Source: Nocardioidaceae bacterium
GTDB taxonomy: Bacteria; Actinomycetota; Actinomycetes; Propionibacteriales; Nocardioidaceae
Reading direction: 5' to 3'
NCBI GenBank assembly: GCA_030655315.1
Contig: JAURVT010000002.1
Coordinates: 1-64,000 of the forward strand
Length of the DNA: 64,000 nucleotides
Shown here: piece by piece, positions 51,104-60,099 of the stretch
Layout of the letters: each line of letters opens with the position of its first letter
How positions within the stretch are numbered: position 1 is the stretch's first letter
Made by a program: the position numbers and the translations under genes
The notes under the pieces: model-generated
Databases searched by the model: none
The model's input: only the letters and a program-made list of their open reading frames with translations
What the model was told of the DNA's origin: nothing

Positions 51104-53070
51104 CAGTGGCACGACGGCCCGTCCGGCTCGCTCGCGCAGTGGGCCGACCGCGTCTCGGGGGCGTCGAGGGCGGGGTTGCGGTCGAAGAAGCCGACCGGCT
51201 TGAGCACGAAACCGGTGTAGTCGACGGGCATGATCGGCCAGTCCTCGGGACGCGGGAAGTGCGTCAGGCCGAAGGTGTGCCACACGACGATGTCGGTGCC
51301 GTCGATGTCGCGGTCGGCCTGCACCCAGGTGTCGATGCCCGTGTGTCCCGCGTTCTGGTTGACGAACTGCCCCGACGGGTACCGCTCCCGGTCCGACTGC
51401 GCGGTCACCCACAGGTGGCGGGTGGTGAAGGCCGCCCGCTTCGCGATCGACGAGCTGTCGTCGGCCAGGAGCGTCGGCTGGCCCTCGGGGTGCAGCGCGT
51501 ACGCGACGGGCTGGCCCAGCGCGTTCAGCCGGTGCGGGTTGGTCAGGTGCCAGGTGCGGCCGACGGAGCCGTCGGCGAGCCGGGACCCCTCGGACTCGGT
51601 GGCCAACCGGGTCGCCCGGCGTGTGAACGCGTTGCCGTAAGGGTTGTCGTCGCCGACCGGCACCCGGACGGCGTCCACCTCGTCCACCGCGTTGCCGACG
51701 CCGTCGACCATCAGGTCGAGGCGCGCCGAGAACAGGTGCTGGTGGAACGGGGCGCCGACGCCCGGCGCGATCTCGCTCGCCCACGGGTAGTCGCTGCCGT
51801 CGGGTCGCGGGCCGGGGTAGGCCGACGCGAACACCACGCCGGTGGCCTTGCACTCCAGCTCGATGGTGCCGTCGAGGTAGAGGTACCAGTAGAAGCCGTA
51901 GTCGTAGTTGCCCACCGTGATGAAGAACGACACCACGAGGCGGCGCTGGCGGCGCACCGAGCTGGTGCCGTTGTAGGCGTCGGTGTGCTTCCAGAGGACG
52001 CCGTGGTCCTCCTCGTGCATGCAGATGGCGTTCGGCAGCTGACGCGGGTGGCCGTCGTCGTCGGCGATCGTCGCATCGAAGTAGTGGATCTCGCCCAGGC
52101 AGTCGCAGCCCAGCGTCAGCGCGTTGGCCTCCTTGCCGAGGGAGTACTCGCCGGCGTCGAAGTAGTTCTGCCAGAACCGCACCGGCGAGGGGTCGCCGTA
52201 GGGGACGACCATCTCGGCCACCGACGCGCGGTACACGATCGGGCGCAGCCGGCCCTGGTCGTGGAAGCCCAGCTGGTGCAGGGTCAGCCCCTCGACCTGG
52301 TCGAAGCCGATCCGGAACTGCCAGTTCTCCCACGTGACGACGTCGCCGTCGACGCTGAAGCTGCCGCCCTCGGGCTGGGTGATCTCGATCGGACGCTGGG
52401 TGGTCCGCTGCGGCAGCGAGCCGTCGTCGCGCTGGAAGTCGGCGCGGGCGGTCGGGATCGGGTGGACGCCGTCGTCGATCAGCTCGACCACCTCGGCGGT
52501 GATCAGGTCGACGTAGGCGACGACGCCGTCGATCGGGTGGGCCCAGACGTTGTCGTCGTCGTCGAGCTGCAGGAACGACAGGCAGCGGACCAGGCGGCGC
52601 CCCTCCTCGCCGGGGATGTCGAAGCAGCCGGCGCTGAGCGCGGAGATCCGCACGCGCTCGGGCTCGTGGAGCCCGCGTAGGGCCATCGCCGCGCCCCAGC
52701 CGGCGTCGGCCCACAGGATCTGCTCGACCAGGTCGAACTCCTCCCCCATGATCGGCGGCTGGCCCTCGGCCACGACGTCGACGGCGCGCGAGCTCACCAC
52801 CTCGCCGTCGGTGAGGGACACCACGACCTCGGTGACGTCGCCCGTCGCCCGGTCGAGCAGCAGCGAGCGGGTGCGCCGGTCGAGGGGACGGTCGGCGTCC
52901 CACGCCAGCACCGCCGCCTTGCCGGGCTCCTCGAGCAGCACCAGCGGGAACCGGGTGGTCGAGGTGACCAGGCCCGCCGCGTCGAGCACCTGGCGGCTGC
53001 GCTCGATCTCCTCGCCGGTGAGGCGGGCGAGCGGGTGGGCGGACGTGCGGGTCTCCAGCGAGGCGCTCAT
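51103..53070 (-). CDS. Copper-containing primary amine oxidase
   Basis: The product has 655 residues. The cofactor tyrosine is Tyr389 in VGNYDYG (self-processed to topaquinone), the catalytic base is Asp305 in YFDAGEYSLGK, and copper ligands are His443 and His445 (FHQHL) plus a His in FGLTHFPRPEDWP. It oxidises primary amines to aldehydes with release of ammonia and hydrogen peroxide. There is no signal peptide, so it is cytosolic like the Arthrobacter enzymes for phenylethylamine, tyramine or histamine. ATG at 53070 overlaps the permease stop (ATGA). Confidence 0.95.
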   Translation of the reverse strand: MSASLETRTSAHPLARLTGEEIERSRQVLDAAGLVTSTTRFPLVLLEEPGKAAVLAWDADRPLDRRTRSLLLDRATGDVTEVVVSLTDGEVVSSRAVDVVAEGQPPIMGEEFDLVEQILWADAGWGAAMALRGLHEPERVRISALSAGCFDIPGEEGRRLVRCLSFLQLDDDDNVWAHPIDGVVAYVDLITAEVVELIDDGVHPIPTARADFQRDDGSLPQRTTQRPIEITQPEGGSFSVDGDVVTWENWQFRIGFDQVEGLTLHQLGFHDQGRLRPIVYRASVAEMVVPYGDPSPVRFWQNYFDAGEYSLGKEANALTLGCDCLGEIHYFDATIADDDGHPRQLPNAICMHEEDHGVLWKHTDAYNGTSSVRRQRRLVVSFFITVGNYDYGFYWYLYLDGTIELECKATGVVFASAYPGPRPDGSDYPWASEIAPGVGAPFHQHLFSARLDLMVDGVGNAVDEVDAVRVPVGDDNPYGNAFTRRATRLATESEGSRLADGSVGRTWHLTNPHRLNALGQPVAYALHPEGQPTLLADDSSSIAKRAAFTTRHLWVTAQSDRERYPSGQFVNQNAGHTGIDTWVQADRDIDGTDIVVWHTFGLTHFPRPEDWPIMPVDYTGFVLKPVGFFDRNPALDAPETRSAHCASEPDGPSCH

Positions 53071-54581
53071 GCGTCGACCTTCGAGTCGGAGGGACGGGAG
53101 GAGGTGCCGACCGAGGTGGCCCGGCGGACGGGCGCACCGCGCAGGTAGCCCACGCCACCGAGCACCGCGAGCGCCACGAGGGTGCCGATCGTGAAGACCT
53201 CGAAGGTCATCCGGTCCACGCCCCAGATGTCGGTGAACGGGTACCCGACGCCGAACAGCGCCTCGAGGGTGCCGGGGAAGACCGCGACCCAGGAGCCCAG
53301 CGCGATCCAGGCGAAGCAGAGCACGCCCATCGCGGTGAACGCGCCGTCGGAGACGGGCAGGCGGAAGGGCCGCTCGACCTCGGGGAACGAGTGCCGCAGC
53401 TTGATCGCGGCCGGGATGATCAGCAGGTAGCTGAGCAGGAACGTGGTGATGGAGATGGTGAGCACCACGCCGAAGATGCTGCCGGTGCTGCCGCTCACCG
53501 CCATGGCCACGAGCATGAAGGTGGTGCTGACGACGCCCGAGAGGAAGTTGACGCGCACCGGGGTGCTGAGGCGCTTGTTGAAGACGCCGAAGAACCCGCC
53601 GTAGAAGGCACCGTCCGCGGCCGCGATCGCCTGCATCCGGTCGCTGATGATCATCCAGGCGGCGCCCTGCGTCATCAGCACGAAGACCAGGCAGGCCGAC
53701 AGCACCTTGAGCATGGTGTCGGCGGCGGACCCGTAGATGCTGAACACGGTGGACGTGGCGTCGAAGAACCCGCCGATGCCGGTGATCTCGTCGCCGGGCA
53801 CGACGAGCAGGATCGCGAAGATGGGCAGCAGGTAGCACAGGGCGGCGATCCCGCTGGAGCGCATGATGCTCACCGGGACGTCGCGGGCCGGGTTCTTCAT
53901 CTCGCCGGCGGCGCTGTTGCCGGACTCGAAGCCGAGGTAGGCGAACAGCAGGATCGGCGTGGCTCCGAACAGGCCGGCGAGGGTGGGCGAGAAGTCGCCG
54001 GCGGAGAGCCCGACGACGCCGTTCTGCACCGCGTACGCGACCGCCGAGCCCACGAACACCACGAGCAGCGCCACCTTGAGGATCGCGCCCACCGTCGGGA
54101 GCCACTTGCCGTAGCGCAGGCTGACGATCGCCGCCAGCACCGTCAGCCAGATGAAGACCAGCTTGAAGGCGTAGTCGGCCAGCGAGCCCGCCGAGATCTC
54201 GCTGAGGTTGACGTTCCACGCCTCGGTGGCGAGGAACGACATCGAGCCGCCCACCCACACCGGCTGGGTGACCCAGGTGAGCAGGGCCGCCGCGGCCCCG
54301 GCCCCGCGGCCGAAGGCGTTGCGGACCCACGTGTACGCCCCGCCCTCCTCGGTGAACGCGGCGCCGGTCTCGGCGAAGATCAGGCCGTAGGGCAGCAGGA
54401 ACGTGATGGCGAGGACGAGGGTCCAGGTGAACGCCTCGGCCCCGAACGTCGACACCTGGCCCAGCGTCTCGAGGCCGACCACCGCCGCGATGAGCAGGAA
54501 GACGATGTCGAAGCGCCCCAGCGACTGGTGCAGCCGGGAGTTCTGCTCCTCGGCGAGCGCGGTGGGGGTGGTGGCGTCCAT
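53067..54581 (-). CDS. APC-family amino acid/amine permease
   Basis: The product has 504 residues and 12 predicted membrane helices. The first helix VFLLIAAVVGLETLGQ, FAETGAAFTEEGGAYTWVRNAFG and AYLGFESGNSAAGEMKNPARDVP are typical of the superfamily. Direct coupling to the copper amine oxidase gene suggests uptake of an amine. GGAG lies eight bases before the ATG at 54581. Confidence 0.9.
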   Translation of the reverse strand: MDATTPTALAEEQNSRLHQSLGRFDIVFLLIAAVVGLETLGQVSTFGAEAFTWTLVLAITFLLPYGLIFAETGAAFTEEGGAYTWVRNAFGRGAGAAAALLTWVTQPVWVGGSMSFLATEAWNVNLSEISAGSLADYAFKLVFIWLTVLAAIVSLRYGKWLPTVGAILKVALLVVFVGSAVAYAVQNGVVGLSAGDFSPTLAGLFGATPILLFAYLGFESGNSAAGEMKNPARDVPVSIMRSSGIAALCYLLPIFAILLVVPGDEITGIGGFFDATSTVFSIYGSAADTMLKVLSACLVFVLMTQGAAWMIISDRMQAIAAADGAFYGGFFGVFNKRLSTPVRVNFLSGVVSTTFMLVAMAVSGSTGSIFGVVLTISITTFLLSYLLIIPAAIKLRHSFPEVERPFRLPVSDGAFTAMGVLCFAWIALGSWVAVFPGTLEALFGVGYPFTDIWGVDRMTFEVFTIGTLVALAVLGGVGYLRGAPVRRATSVGTSSRPSDSKVDA

Positions 54582-54621
54582 GGGGTCTCCTGGGATGGGG
54601 GGCGGTGGGGAGAAGGTGGGG

Positions 54622-56283
54622 TCAGGCCTCGTGCACGGGGCGGCCGGCGACGTAGGTGGCGCGCACCGCGACCGCGGACAGCTCGGCGGGCGGGACGGCC
54701 AGCGGGTCACGGTCGAGCAGCACCAGGTCGGCGGCCATGCCGGGATGCAGCGTGCCGGACGCGTCCATCCGCGACGCGTGCGCCGCGCCGGCCGTCGCCG
54801 CCGAGAACGCGGCGGCCACGTCCAGGCCCTCGTGCGCCAGGAGCGGGACGGTCCGCGCGTGGTCGTCCTGGGCGTGCGGGTCGTCCGCGGGAGCCGTGCG
54901 GTTCACCGCGACGTGGAGCGCCCAGAGCGGGTCCGGGCTCGACACGGGCCAGTCCGAGCCGAACGCGAGCCGCGCCCCCGCGGCGTGCAGGCTGCCGAAC
55001 GCGAAGTGGTGGCGCCGCTGCGCCTCGGTGAGGTGGGGCAGCTTGGTCTCGACGAGCACGCGGTCCTCGCGGGCCCACAGCGGCTGCACGTTCGCGATCA
55101 CCCCGAGTCGCCCGAACCGCGGCAGGTCGTCGGGCTGCACGAGGTCGATGTGCGCGACCTGGTGGCGCGGCGACCAGCCCCGCTCGCTCGCCTCCACCGC
55201 GTCGAGGCACTCGCGCACCGCACGGTCGCCGACGGCGTGCAGGTGGACGTCGAACCGCTCGGCCGCGAGCGTCGTGACGACGTCCCGCAGTCGGTCGGGC
55301 TCGAGGAACGACAGGCCGTGGTCGTGCGGGACGTCGCGGTAGGCCTCGACCACCGCCGCCGTCAGGTTCTCGCAGACGCCGTCCTGCATGATCTTGACCG
55401 CGGTCGCGGTGAAGCGGTGGCCGGTGGCGGCCTCGGCGCGACGCTCGACCAGGCCGGCGACCTGCGACTCGTCCCGGTCCAGGTCCCACCACAGCGCGCC
55501 CGTCACCCGCGCCGTCAGCAGGCCGGCGGAGTCGGCGGCCCGGTACACCGGGTACAGGTCGGGCATGCCGAGCATCTCGCCGACGGCGGCGTCCTGCCAG
55601 CCCGCGATGCCCATCGCGTGCAGGTGGGCCTGCGCCTGCAGCAGCGCGTCGACCAGCTCGCCCTCGGACGGGGCGGGGAGCAGGTCGGTGACCAGGGCGG
55701 CGGCGGACTCCATCAGGACGCCGGTCGGGCGGCCGTCCGCTCCGCGCTCGATCCGGCCGCCGGCGGGGTCGGGGGTGCCGGCGTCGATCCCGGCGCGCCG
55801 CAGCGCCTCCGAGCTCGCCCAGACGCTGTGGACGTCGTGGCTGGTGAGCACCGCGGCGCGGCCGCCGACGACCGCGTCGAGCTCGGCCGCCGTGGGCAGG
55901 CCCCCGTGAAAGACGTCGCCGTACCACCCGGAGCCGACCAGCCAGTCGCCCGCGCCGGTGGACGGCCTCGACGCGTGCTCGGCGATCCGGGCCCGGTAGT
56001 CGTCGAGGTCGTGCAGGTCGTCGAGGTCGCACCGCACCCGGTTCAGCCCGCCCATGACGGGGTGGGCGTGCGCGTCGACGAAGGCCGGCGCGACCACGCC
56101 GTCGACGTCCACGACCTCGGTGCCCGGACCGGTCAGGGCCTCGCAGTGCTCGCTCCCGAGGGCGACCACCCGACCGGCACGCAGCGCGATCGCGTCGGTC
56201 GGCCGGCTGGTGGCGTCCACCCGCACCACGCCGCGCAGCACCGTGTCGGCACGGTCGCCGGGTGCGGTGGGGGTGACTGCCAT
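54622..56283 (-). CDS. YtcJ/AepA-family amidohydrolase
   Basis: The product has 553 residues of the metal-dependent amidohydrolase superfamily (amidohydrolase_3). VDAHAHPVMGG holds two metal ligands, VDVHLHAVGDRAV and HQVAHIDLVQPDD two more His, and FGSDWPVSSPDPLW the catalytic Asp. The substrate is unknown; family members cleave formamides, ureas or cyclic amides. It is 41 bases upstream of the permease gene on the same strand and may feed the same pathway. Divergent from the TetR gene. Confidence 0.87.
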   Translation of the reverse strand: MAVTPTAPGDRADTVLRGVVRVDATSRPTDAIALRAGRVVALGSEHCEALTGPGTEVVDVDGVVAPAFVDAHAHPVMGGLNRVRCDLDDLHDLDDYRARIAEHASRPSTGAGDWLVGSGWYGDVFHGGLPTAAELDAVVGGRAAVLTSHDVHSVWASSEALRRAGIDAGTPDPAGGRIERGADGRPTGVLMESAAALVTDLLPAPSEGELVDALLQAQAHLHAMGIAGWQDAAVGEMLGMPDLYPVYRAADSAGLLTARVTGALWWDLDRDESQVAGLVERRAEAATGHRFTATAVKIMQDGVCENLTAAVVEAYRDVPHDHGLSFLEPDRLRDVVTTLAAERFDVHLHAVGDRAVRECLDAVEASERGWSPRHQVAHIDLVQPDDLPRFGRLGVIANVQPLWAREDRVLVETKLPHLTEAQRRHHFAFGSLHAAGARLAFGSDWPVSSPDPLWALHVAVNRTAPADDPHAQDDHARTVPLLAHEGLDVAAAFSAATAGAAHASRMDASGTLHPGMAADLVLLDRDPLAVPPAELSAVAVRATYVAGRPVHEA

Positions 56284-56312
56284 GGTCGTCTCCGGGTTCG
56301 GGTCGGGTCGAG

Positions 56313-56336
56313 TTCTTTATGATGCTCCACAAAGAA
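56313..56336. promoter_or_regulatory. Candidate operator TTCTTT-N12-AAAGAA
   Basis: A palindrome in a notably AT-rich stretch between the divergent amidohydrolase and TetR genes. The left half continues as ATGATGCT. It is a likely site for the TetR protein. Confidence 0.45.
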
Positions 56337-56398
56337 TGTGACGCACCGCATGGTCTGGCAAGAGTCGACGGTGTTGAGATCGTGTTTCGGGGTGCTCG

Positions 56399-56412
56399 AT
56401 TCTTTGATGCTG
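56399..56412. promoter_or_regulatory. Second TTCTTT-GATGCT repeat
   Basis: ATTCTTTGATGCTG repeats the left half of the palindrome at 56313 about 86 bases later and covers an ATG at 56407. This argues that the TetR gene starts further down. Confidence 0.4.
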
Positions 56413-56430
56413 GTCATAGATCATGTCGAT

Positions 56431-57042
56431 GTGGCCCGACCGAGGAACCAAGCCGGACGCCGTCGCGACCTCGTCGCCGCGGCCGGCCGCGTCATCGTCG
56501 CGCGGGGCGTCACCGGCCTGCGGGTCCGCGACGTGGCCGAGCAGGCGCAGGTCTCCCCCGGCCTGGTGACCTACTACTACAAGGACCTCGACGAGCTCGT
56601 GGTCGACGTCCACGCCGACGCCACGCGTCGCTTCTACACCGCCCGGCGCGACGCCGTCGACTCCCTCGACGACCCCGCCGACCAGCTCGCCGAGCTCGGC
56701 CGGCTCGGGGTGCCGGACGGACCCGACGACCTGCTGTGCCGGGTGCTCTACGAGCTGCACGTGCACGGCGGACGCAGCCCGGCGCACGCGGAGATGATGT
56801 CGTCGCTGTGGGAGCGCGAGGTCTCGCTGTACGAGCTGGTGCTCGCGCGCGGCGTCGAGCGCGGCACCTTCACGCTGCGGGCGCCGGTCCGGCAGGTCGC
56901 CGAGACGGTGGTGGCGCTCGAGGACGCGGTCGGCCTGCACGTCGTGACCGGCAACCGCGGCCTCACCGTCGACGCGGCGCGCGAGCTCGTGCTGGGCTTG
57001 CTCCGGCGCGAGACCGGTCAGGCGTCCGCGGCCACCAGCTGA
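56431..57042 (+). CDS. TetR-family transcriptional regulator
   Basis: The product has 203 residues. The N-terminal helix-turn-helix is RDLVAAAGRVIVARG to VRDVAEQAQVSPGLVTYYYK; the rest is the all-helical ligand domain. GTG at 56431 gives the usual TetR length and has GATCAT six bases before it; ATG at 56407 is the alternative. Position between the amidohydrolase and the GMC/ALDH/permease operon suggests it controls one or both. Its 3' end overlaps the convergent GMC gene by 25 bases. Confidence 0.88.
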   Translation: MARPRNQAGRRRDLVAAAGRVIVARGVTGLRVRDVAEQAQVSPGLVTYYYKDLDELVVDVHADATRRFYTARRDAVDSLDDPADQLAELGRLGVPDGPDDLLCRVLYELHVHGGRSPAHAEMMSSLWEREVSLYELVLARGVERGTFTLRAPVRQVAETVVALEDAVGLHVVTGNRGLTVDAARELVLGLLRRETGQASAATS

Positions 57043-58616
57043 GCCGCGCGCTCGGCCACGAGCATCACCGTGACCACCGGGTTGACCGCGGTCAGGGTCG
57101 GGAACACGGACGCGTCGGCGACCCGCAGGCCCGCGACCCCGTGCACCCGCAGGTCGGGCCCGACCACGGCCGCGGGATCTCCGGCCGCGCCGATGCGGCA
57201 GGTGCCGGCCGGGTGGTAGACGGTCTGGTGGGTCGCGCGGGCGACGGCGGACAGCTCGTCGTCGCCGGTCACCTCGGGCCCGGGGAAGACCTCGCGGACC
57301 AGCCAGGACCGCATCGGCTCGACGTCGGCGATCCGACGGGCGAGGCGGACGCCCGCGACCAGCACGGCCTCGTCGTGACCCTCGGGGTCGCTGAACGAGC
57401 GCAGGTCGATCGCGGGAGCCTGGTCGGGGTCGCTCGACCGCACCCAGGTCCGGCCGCGGCTGCGGGGACGCGACACGTTGGGGGCGATGGCGACCGTGGT
57501 GTCGGGCAGTGGGACTCCCCCGGTCTCCTCCAGGTGGCGCGCGGCGTGGACCGCCCACGGCTCCACCGGGAAGTGCATCAGCACGTCGGGCCGCCCACCG
57601 GACGCGACGGGCTCGCCGTCGTCGTCCAGGCACACCATGGCGCCGGCGTCCCAGCCGCTGGCGCACGTGTCGGGCGGACGCGCGGTCGCCTCCCACACCA
57701 CCAGTCCCTCGGCGTGGTCCTGCAGGTTCTCGCCCACGCCGGGCAGGTCGACGACGACGGGCACGTCGGCCGCGGCCAGCACGTCCCGCGGCCCGATGCC
57801 GGACAGCTGGAGCAGCCGGGGCGAGTCGATCGCGCCGGCGCAGAGCAGCACCTCGCGCGAGGCGTGCAGCGTTCGCTCACCGCCGGAGCCGTCCCGCACG
57901 AGCACGCCGCTCGCTCGGGGACCTTCGGCGTCGTCGGCCAGCAGCACCCGGACCGCGCGGAGCCCGGTCAGCACGGTCGGACCCTCGCCGCGGGCGCGGG
58001 CCGGGTGCAGGTAGTGCACGGACGTGGACGAGCGCAGGTTGCTCTCCGGCGTGTAGCCGACCTCGAAGAAGCCGGTGCCGCGGGGCGACCCGTCGAGCCG
58101 GCCGTCGTTCCACCGGTCCTGGACCGGCAGGTCGAGCGCGGTCGACGCGCTGGCGACCACGTCGGCGACGAAGGGGTTCTGGTCCTGCTGGGCGACCGGG
58201 TGGATCGGGGTGAGGAGGCGGTCGTAGAGCGGCAGGACCGTGTCGGGGTCCCAGCCCTCCGCACCCAGTGCCACCCACTCCTCGAGGTCGGCGCGCAGCG
58301 GCTTCCAGGCGATCATCGTGTTCGCGGTCGAGCACCCGCCGAGGATGCGCAGGCGGGCCAGCCTGATGTGCGAGTTGCCGCGGTCGTTGGGCTCGATCCG
58401 GTAGTCGAGGTCGTACTCGCCCTCGAGCATCTCGTCCCACCGGCGCAGGTCGCGCGCCCGCGGCTCGTGCTCGTCGTCGGGACCCCACTCCACCAGCGCG
58501 ACGTCGAGCCCCTGCTCGGCGAGCCGGGTCGCGAGCAGCGCCCCGGCGGTGCCGCCTCCGACCACGAGGTGGTCGTAGGTGTCGCGCTCCTCCGACGAGC
58601 CGGTGACCTCAGCCAT
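57018..58616 (-). CDS. GMC-family FAD-dependent alcohol oxidoreductase
   Basis: The product has 532 residues. The FAD fold begins VVGGGTAGALLATRLAEQG; GCSTANTMIAWKP is the second flavin region; catalytic His is in HQTVYHPAGTCRIG and the Asn in AVNPVVTVMLVAE. Choline dehydrogenases and other alcohol oxidases share this fold. ATG at 58616 overlaps the end of the aldehyde dehydrogenase gene by eight bases, so the alcohol product is probably passed on as an aldehyde. Confidence 0.92.
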   Translation of the reverse strand: MAEVTGSSEERDTYDHLVVGGGTAGALLATRLAEQGLDVALVEWGPDDEHEPRARDLRRWDEMLEGEYDLDYRIEPNDRGNSHIRLARLRILGGCSTANTMIAWKPLRADLEEWVALGAEGWDPDTVLPLYDRLLTPIHPVAQQDQNPFVADVVASASTALDLPVQDRWNDGRLDGSPRGTGFFEVGYTPESNLRSSTSVHYLHPARARGEGPTVLTGLRAVRVLLADDAEGPRASGVLVRDGSGGERTLHASREVLLCAGAIDSPRLLQLSGIGPRDVLAAADVPVVVDLPGVGENLQDHAEGLVVWEATARPPDTCASGWDAGAMVCLDDDGEPVASGGRPDVLMHFPVEPWAVHAARHLEETGGVPLPDTTVAIAPNVSRPRSRGRTWVRSSDPDQAPAIDLRSFSDPEGHDEAVLVAGVRLARRIADVEPMRSWLVREVFPGPEVTGDDELSAVARATHQTVYHPAGTCRIGAAGDPAAVVGPDLRVHGVAGLRVADASVFPTLTAVNPVVTVMLVAERAAQLVAADA

Positions 58617-60099
58617 GCCGGATCCAGGTGGTCTTGAGGCCGGTGAACTTGTCGAGCGCGTGCAGCGAGAGGTCACGGCCGTACCCGGACTGGCCGAAGC
58701 CGCCGAACGGCGTCGACACGTCGAGCGCGTCCACGCAGTTCACCGAGACGGTCCCGGCGCGGAGCCGCCGGGCCACGCCGTGCGCGCGGCGGAGGCCGTC
58801 GGTCCAGAGCCCGGCCGCCAGCGCGTAGGGGGTCGCGTTCGCGACGGAGACGGCCTCGTCGACGGTGTCGACGACGTGCACCGACAGCACCGGACCGAAC
58901 ACCTCGGTCTGCGCGATCGTCGCGGCGGCGTCGACCCCCACGAGCACCTGCGGCCGGACGAAGGTGCCCGCCGGCATGCCGTCGACGACCCCGCCGCCGT
59001 GGACCGTGCCGGCCTCGGCCGCGCCGGTGCGCATCAGCTCGAGCACGCGCGCCGCCTGGCGCTCGCTCACCACCGGTCCCATCTCCGTGGCCGGGTCGAG
59101 CGGGTCGCCCACCCGGACGGCCAGCGCCCGGCTGACGACGCGCTGGACGAGCTCGTCGGCCACGCCGCGCTGCACGACGAGCCGTGACGTCGCCGAGCAG
59201 ACCTGCCCGGCGTTGGTGAAGATGCCCGCGGCCACGCCGTCGGCCACGGCGTCGAGGTCCTCGACGTCGTCGAGCACGACCACGCCGCTCTTGCCGCCCG
59301 CCTCGAGCCAGACCTGCTTGAGGTTGGACTGGCCCGCGTACTGCTGGAACAGCTGACCGGTGCTGGTGGAGCCGGTGAAGGTGACGACGTCGACGCCCCG
59401 GTGCCGCCCGAGGGCCTGGCCCACCACGGGTCCGGCGCCCGGCACGACCGAGAAGACGCCCTCGGGCATCCCGGCCTCGGCGACCAGCTCGGCCAGGCGC
59501 AGGACGGAGAGCGGCGAGTCCTCGGCCGGCTTGAGGATGACGCTGTTGCCCGCGGCCAGCGCCGGGGCGATCTTCCACATGGCGAGCTCGAGCGGGTAGT
59601 TCCACGGCACGATCGCGGCGACGACGCCGAGCGGCTCGCGCGTCACCACCGCGAGGTCGTCGGCCCCGGTCGGGGCCACCTCGCCGTAGACCTTGTCGAG
59701 CGACTCGGCGTACCAGCGCAGGATCGCGGCGGTGCCGGGGGCGTCGATCGCCGTCGTGTCGACGATCCGCTTGCCCGCGTCGAGGGTGTCGAGCAGCGCC
59801 AGCTCCTCGACGTGGTCCTCGATCAGCCGGGCGACGCGGTGCAGCACGGTCGCCCGCTCGCGCGGTGAGGCCGTGGACCAGTGGCCGCGGTCGAAGGCCC
59901 GGCGGGCGGCCGCCACGGCGAGGTCGACGTCGTGCTCGTCGCACTCGGTGACCTCGGCGAGGACGGCGCCGGTGGCCGGGTTGACCGCCGCCCGCGTCCG
60001 TCCGGAGCGCGAGGTGACGGGCCCGTCGATCCAGGCCGTCGTCACCGGGACGATCGCGTCGGCCCGCTTCTGCCACTGCTGGTGGCTCAGGGCGCTCAC
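58609..60099 (-). CDS. Aldehyde dehydrogenase (betaine-aldehyde-dehydrogenase-like)
   Basis: The product has 496 residues. The catalytic Cys is in FTNAGQVCSATSRL, the Glu in WLEAGGKSG, and the coenzyme loop in VTFTGSTSTGQ. IVPWNYPLELAMWKIAPALAAGNS is the usual family block. It oxidises the aldehyde from the GMC enzyme. GTG at 60099 overlaps the permease stop (GTGA). Confidence 0.92.
   Translation of the reverse strand: MSALSHQQWQKRADAIVPVTTAWIDGPVTSRSGRTRAAVNPATGAVLAEVTECDEHDVDLAVAAARRAFDRGHWSTASPRERATVLHRVARLIEDHVEELALLDTLDAGKRIVDTTAIDAPGTAAILRWYAESLDKVYGEVAPTGADDLAVVTREPLGVVAAIVPWNYPLELAMWKIAPALAAGNSVILKPAEDSPLSVLRLAELVAEAGMPEGVFSVVPGAGPVVGQALGRHRGVDVVTFTGSTSTGQLFQQYAGQSNLKQVWLEAGGKSGVVVLDDVEDLDAVADGVAAGIFTNAGQVCSATSRLVVQRGVADELVQRVVSRALAVRVGDPLDPATEMGPVVSERQAARVLELMRTGAAEAGTVHGGGVVDGMPAGTFVRPQVLVGVDAAATIAQTEVFGPVLSVHVVDTVDEAVSVANATPYALAAGLWTDGLRRAHGVARRLRAGTVSVNCVDALDVSTPFGGFGQSGYGRDLSLHALDKFTGLKTTWIRHG

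Noticed and set aside
57018-60099. Naming the GMC and aldehyde dehydrogenase genes betA and betB
   Set aside because: Family membership alone does not show choline specificity, and the transporter is not a choline type.
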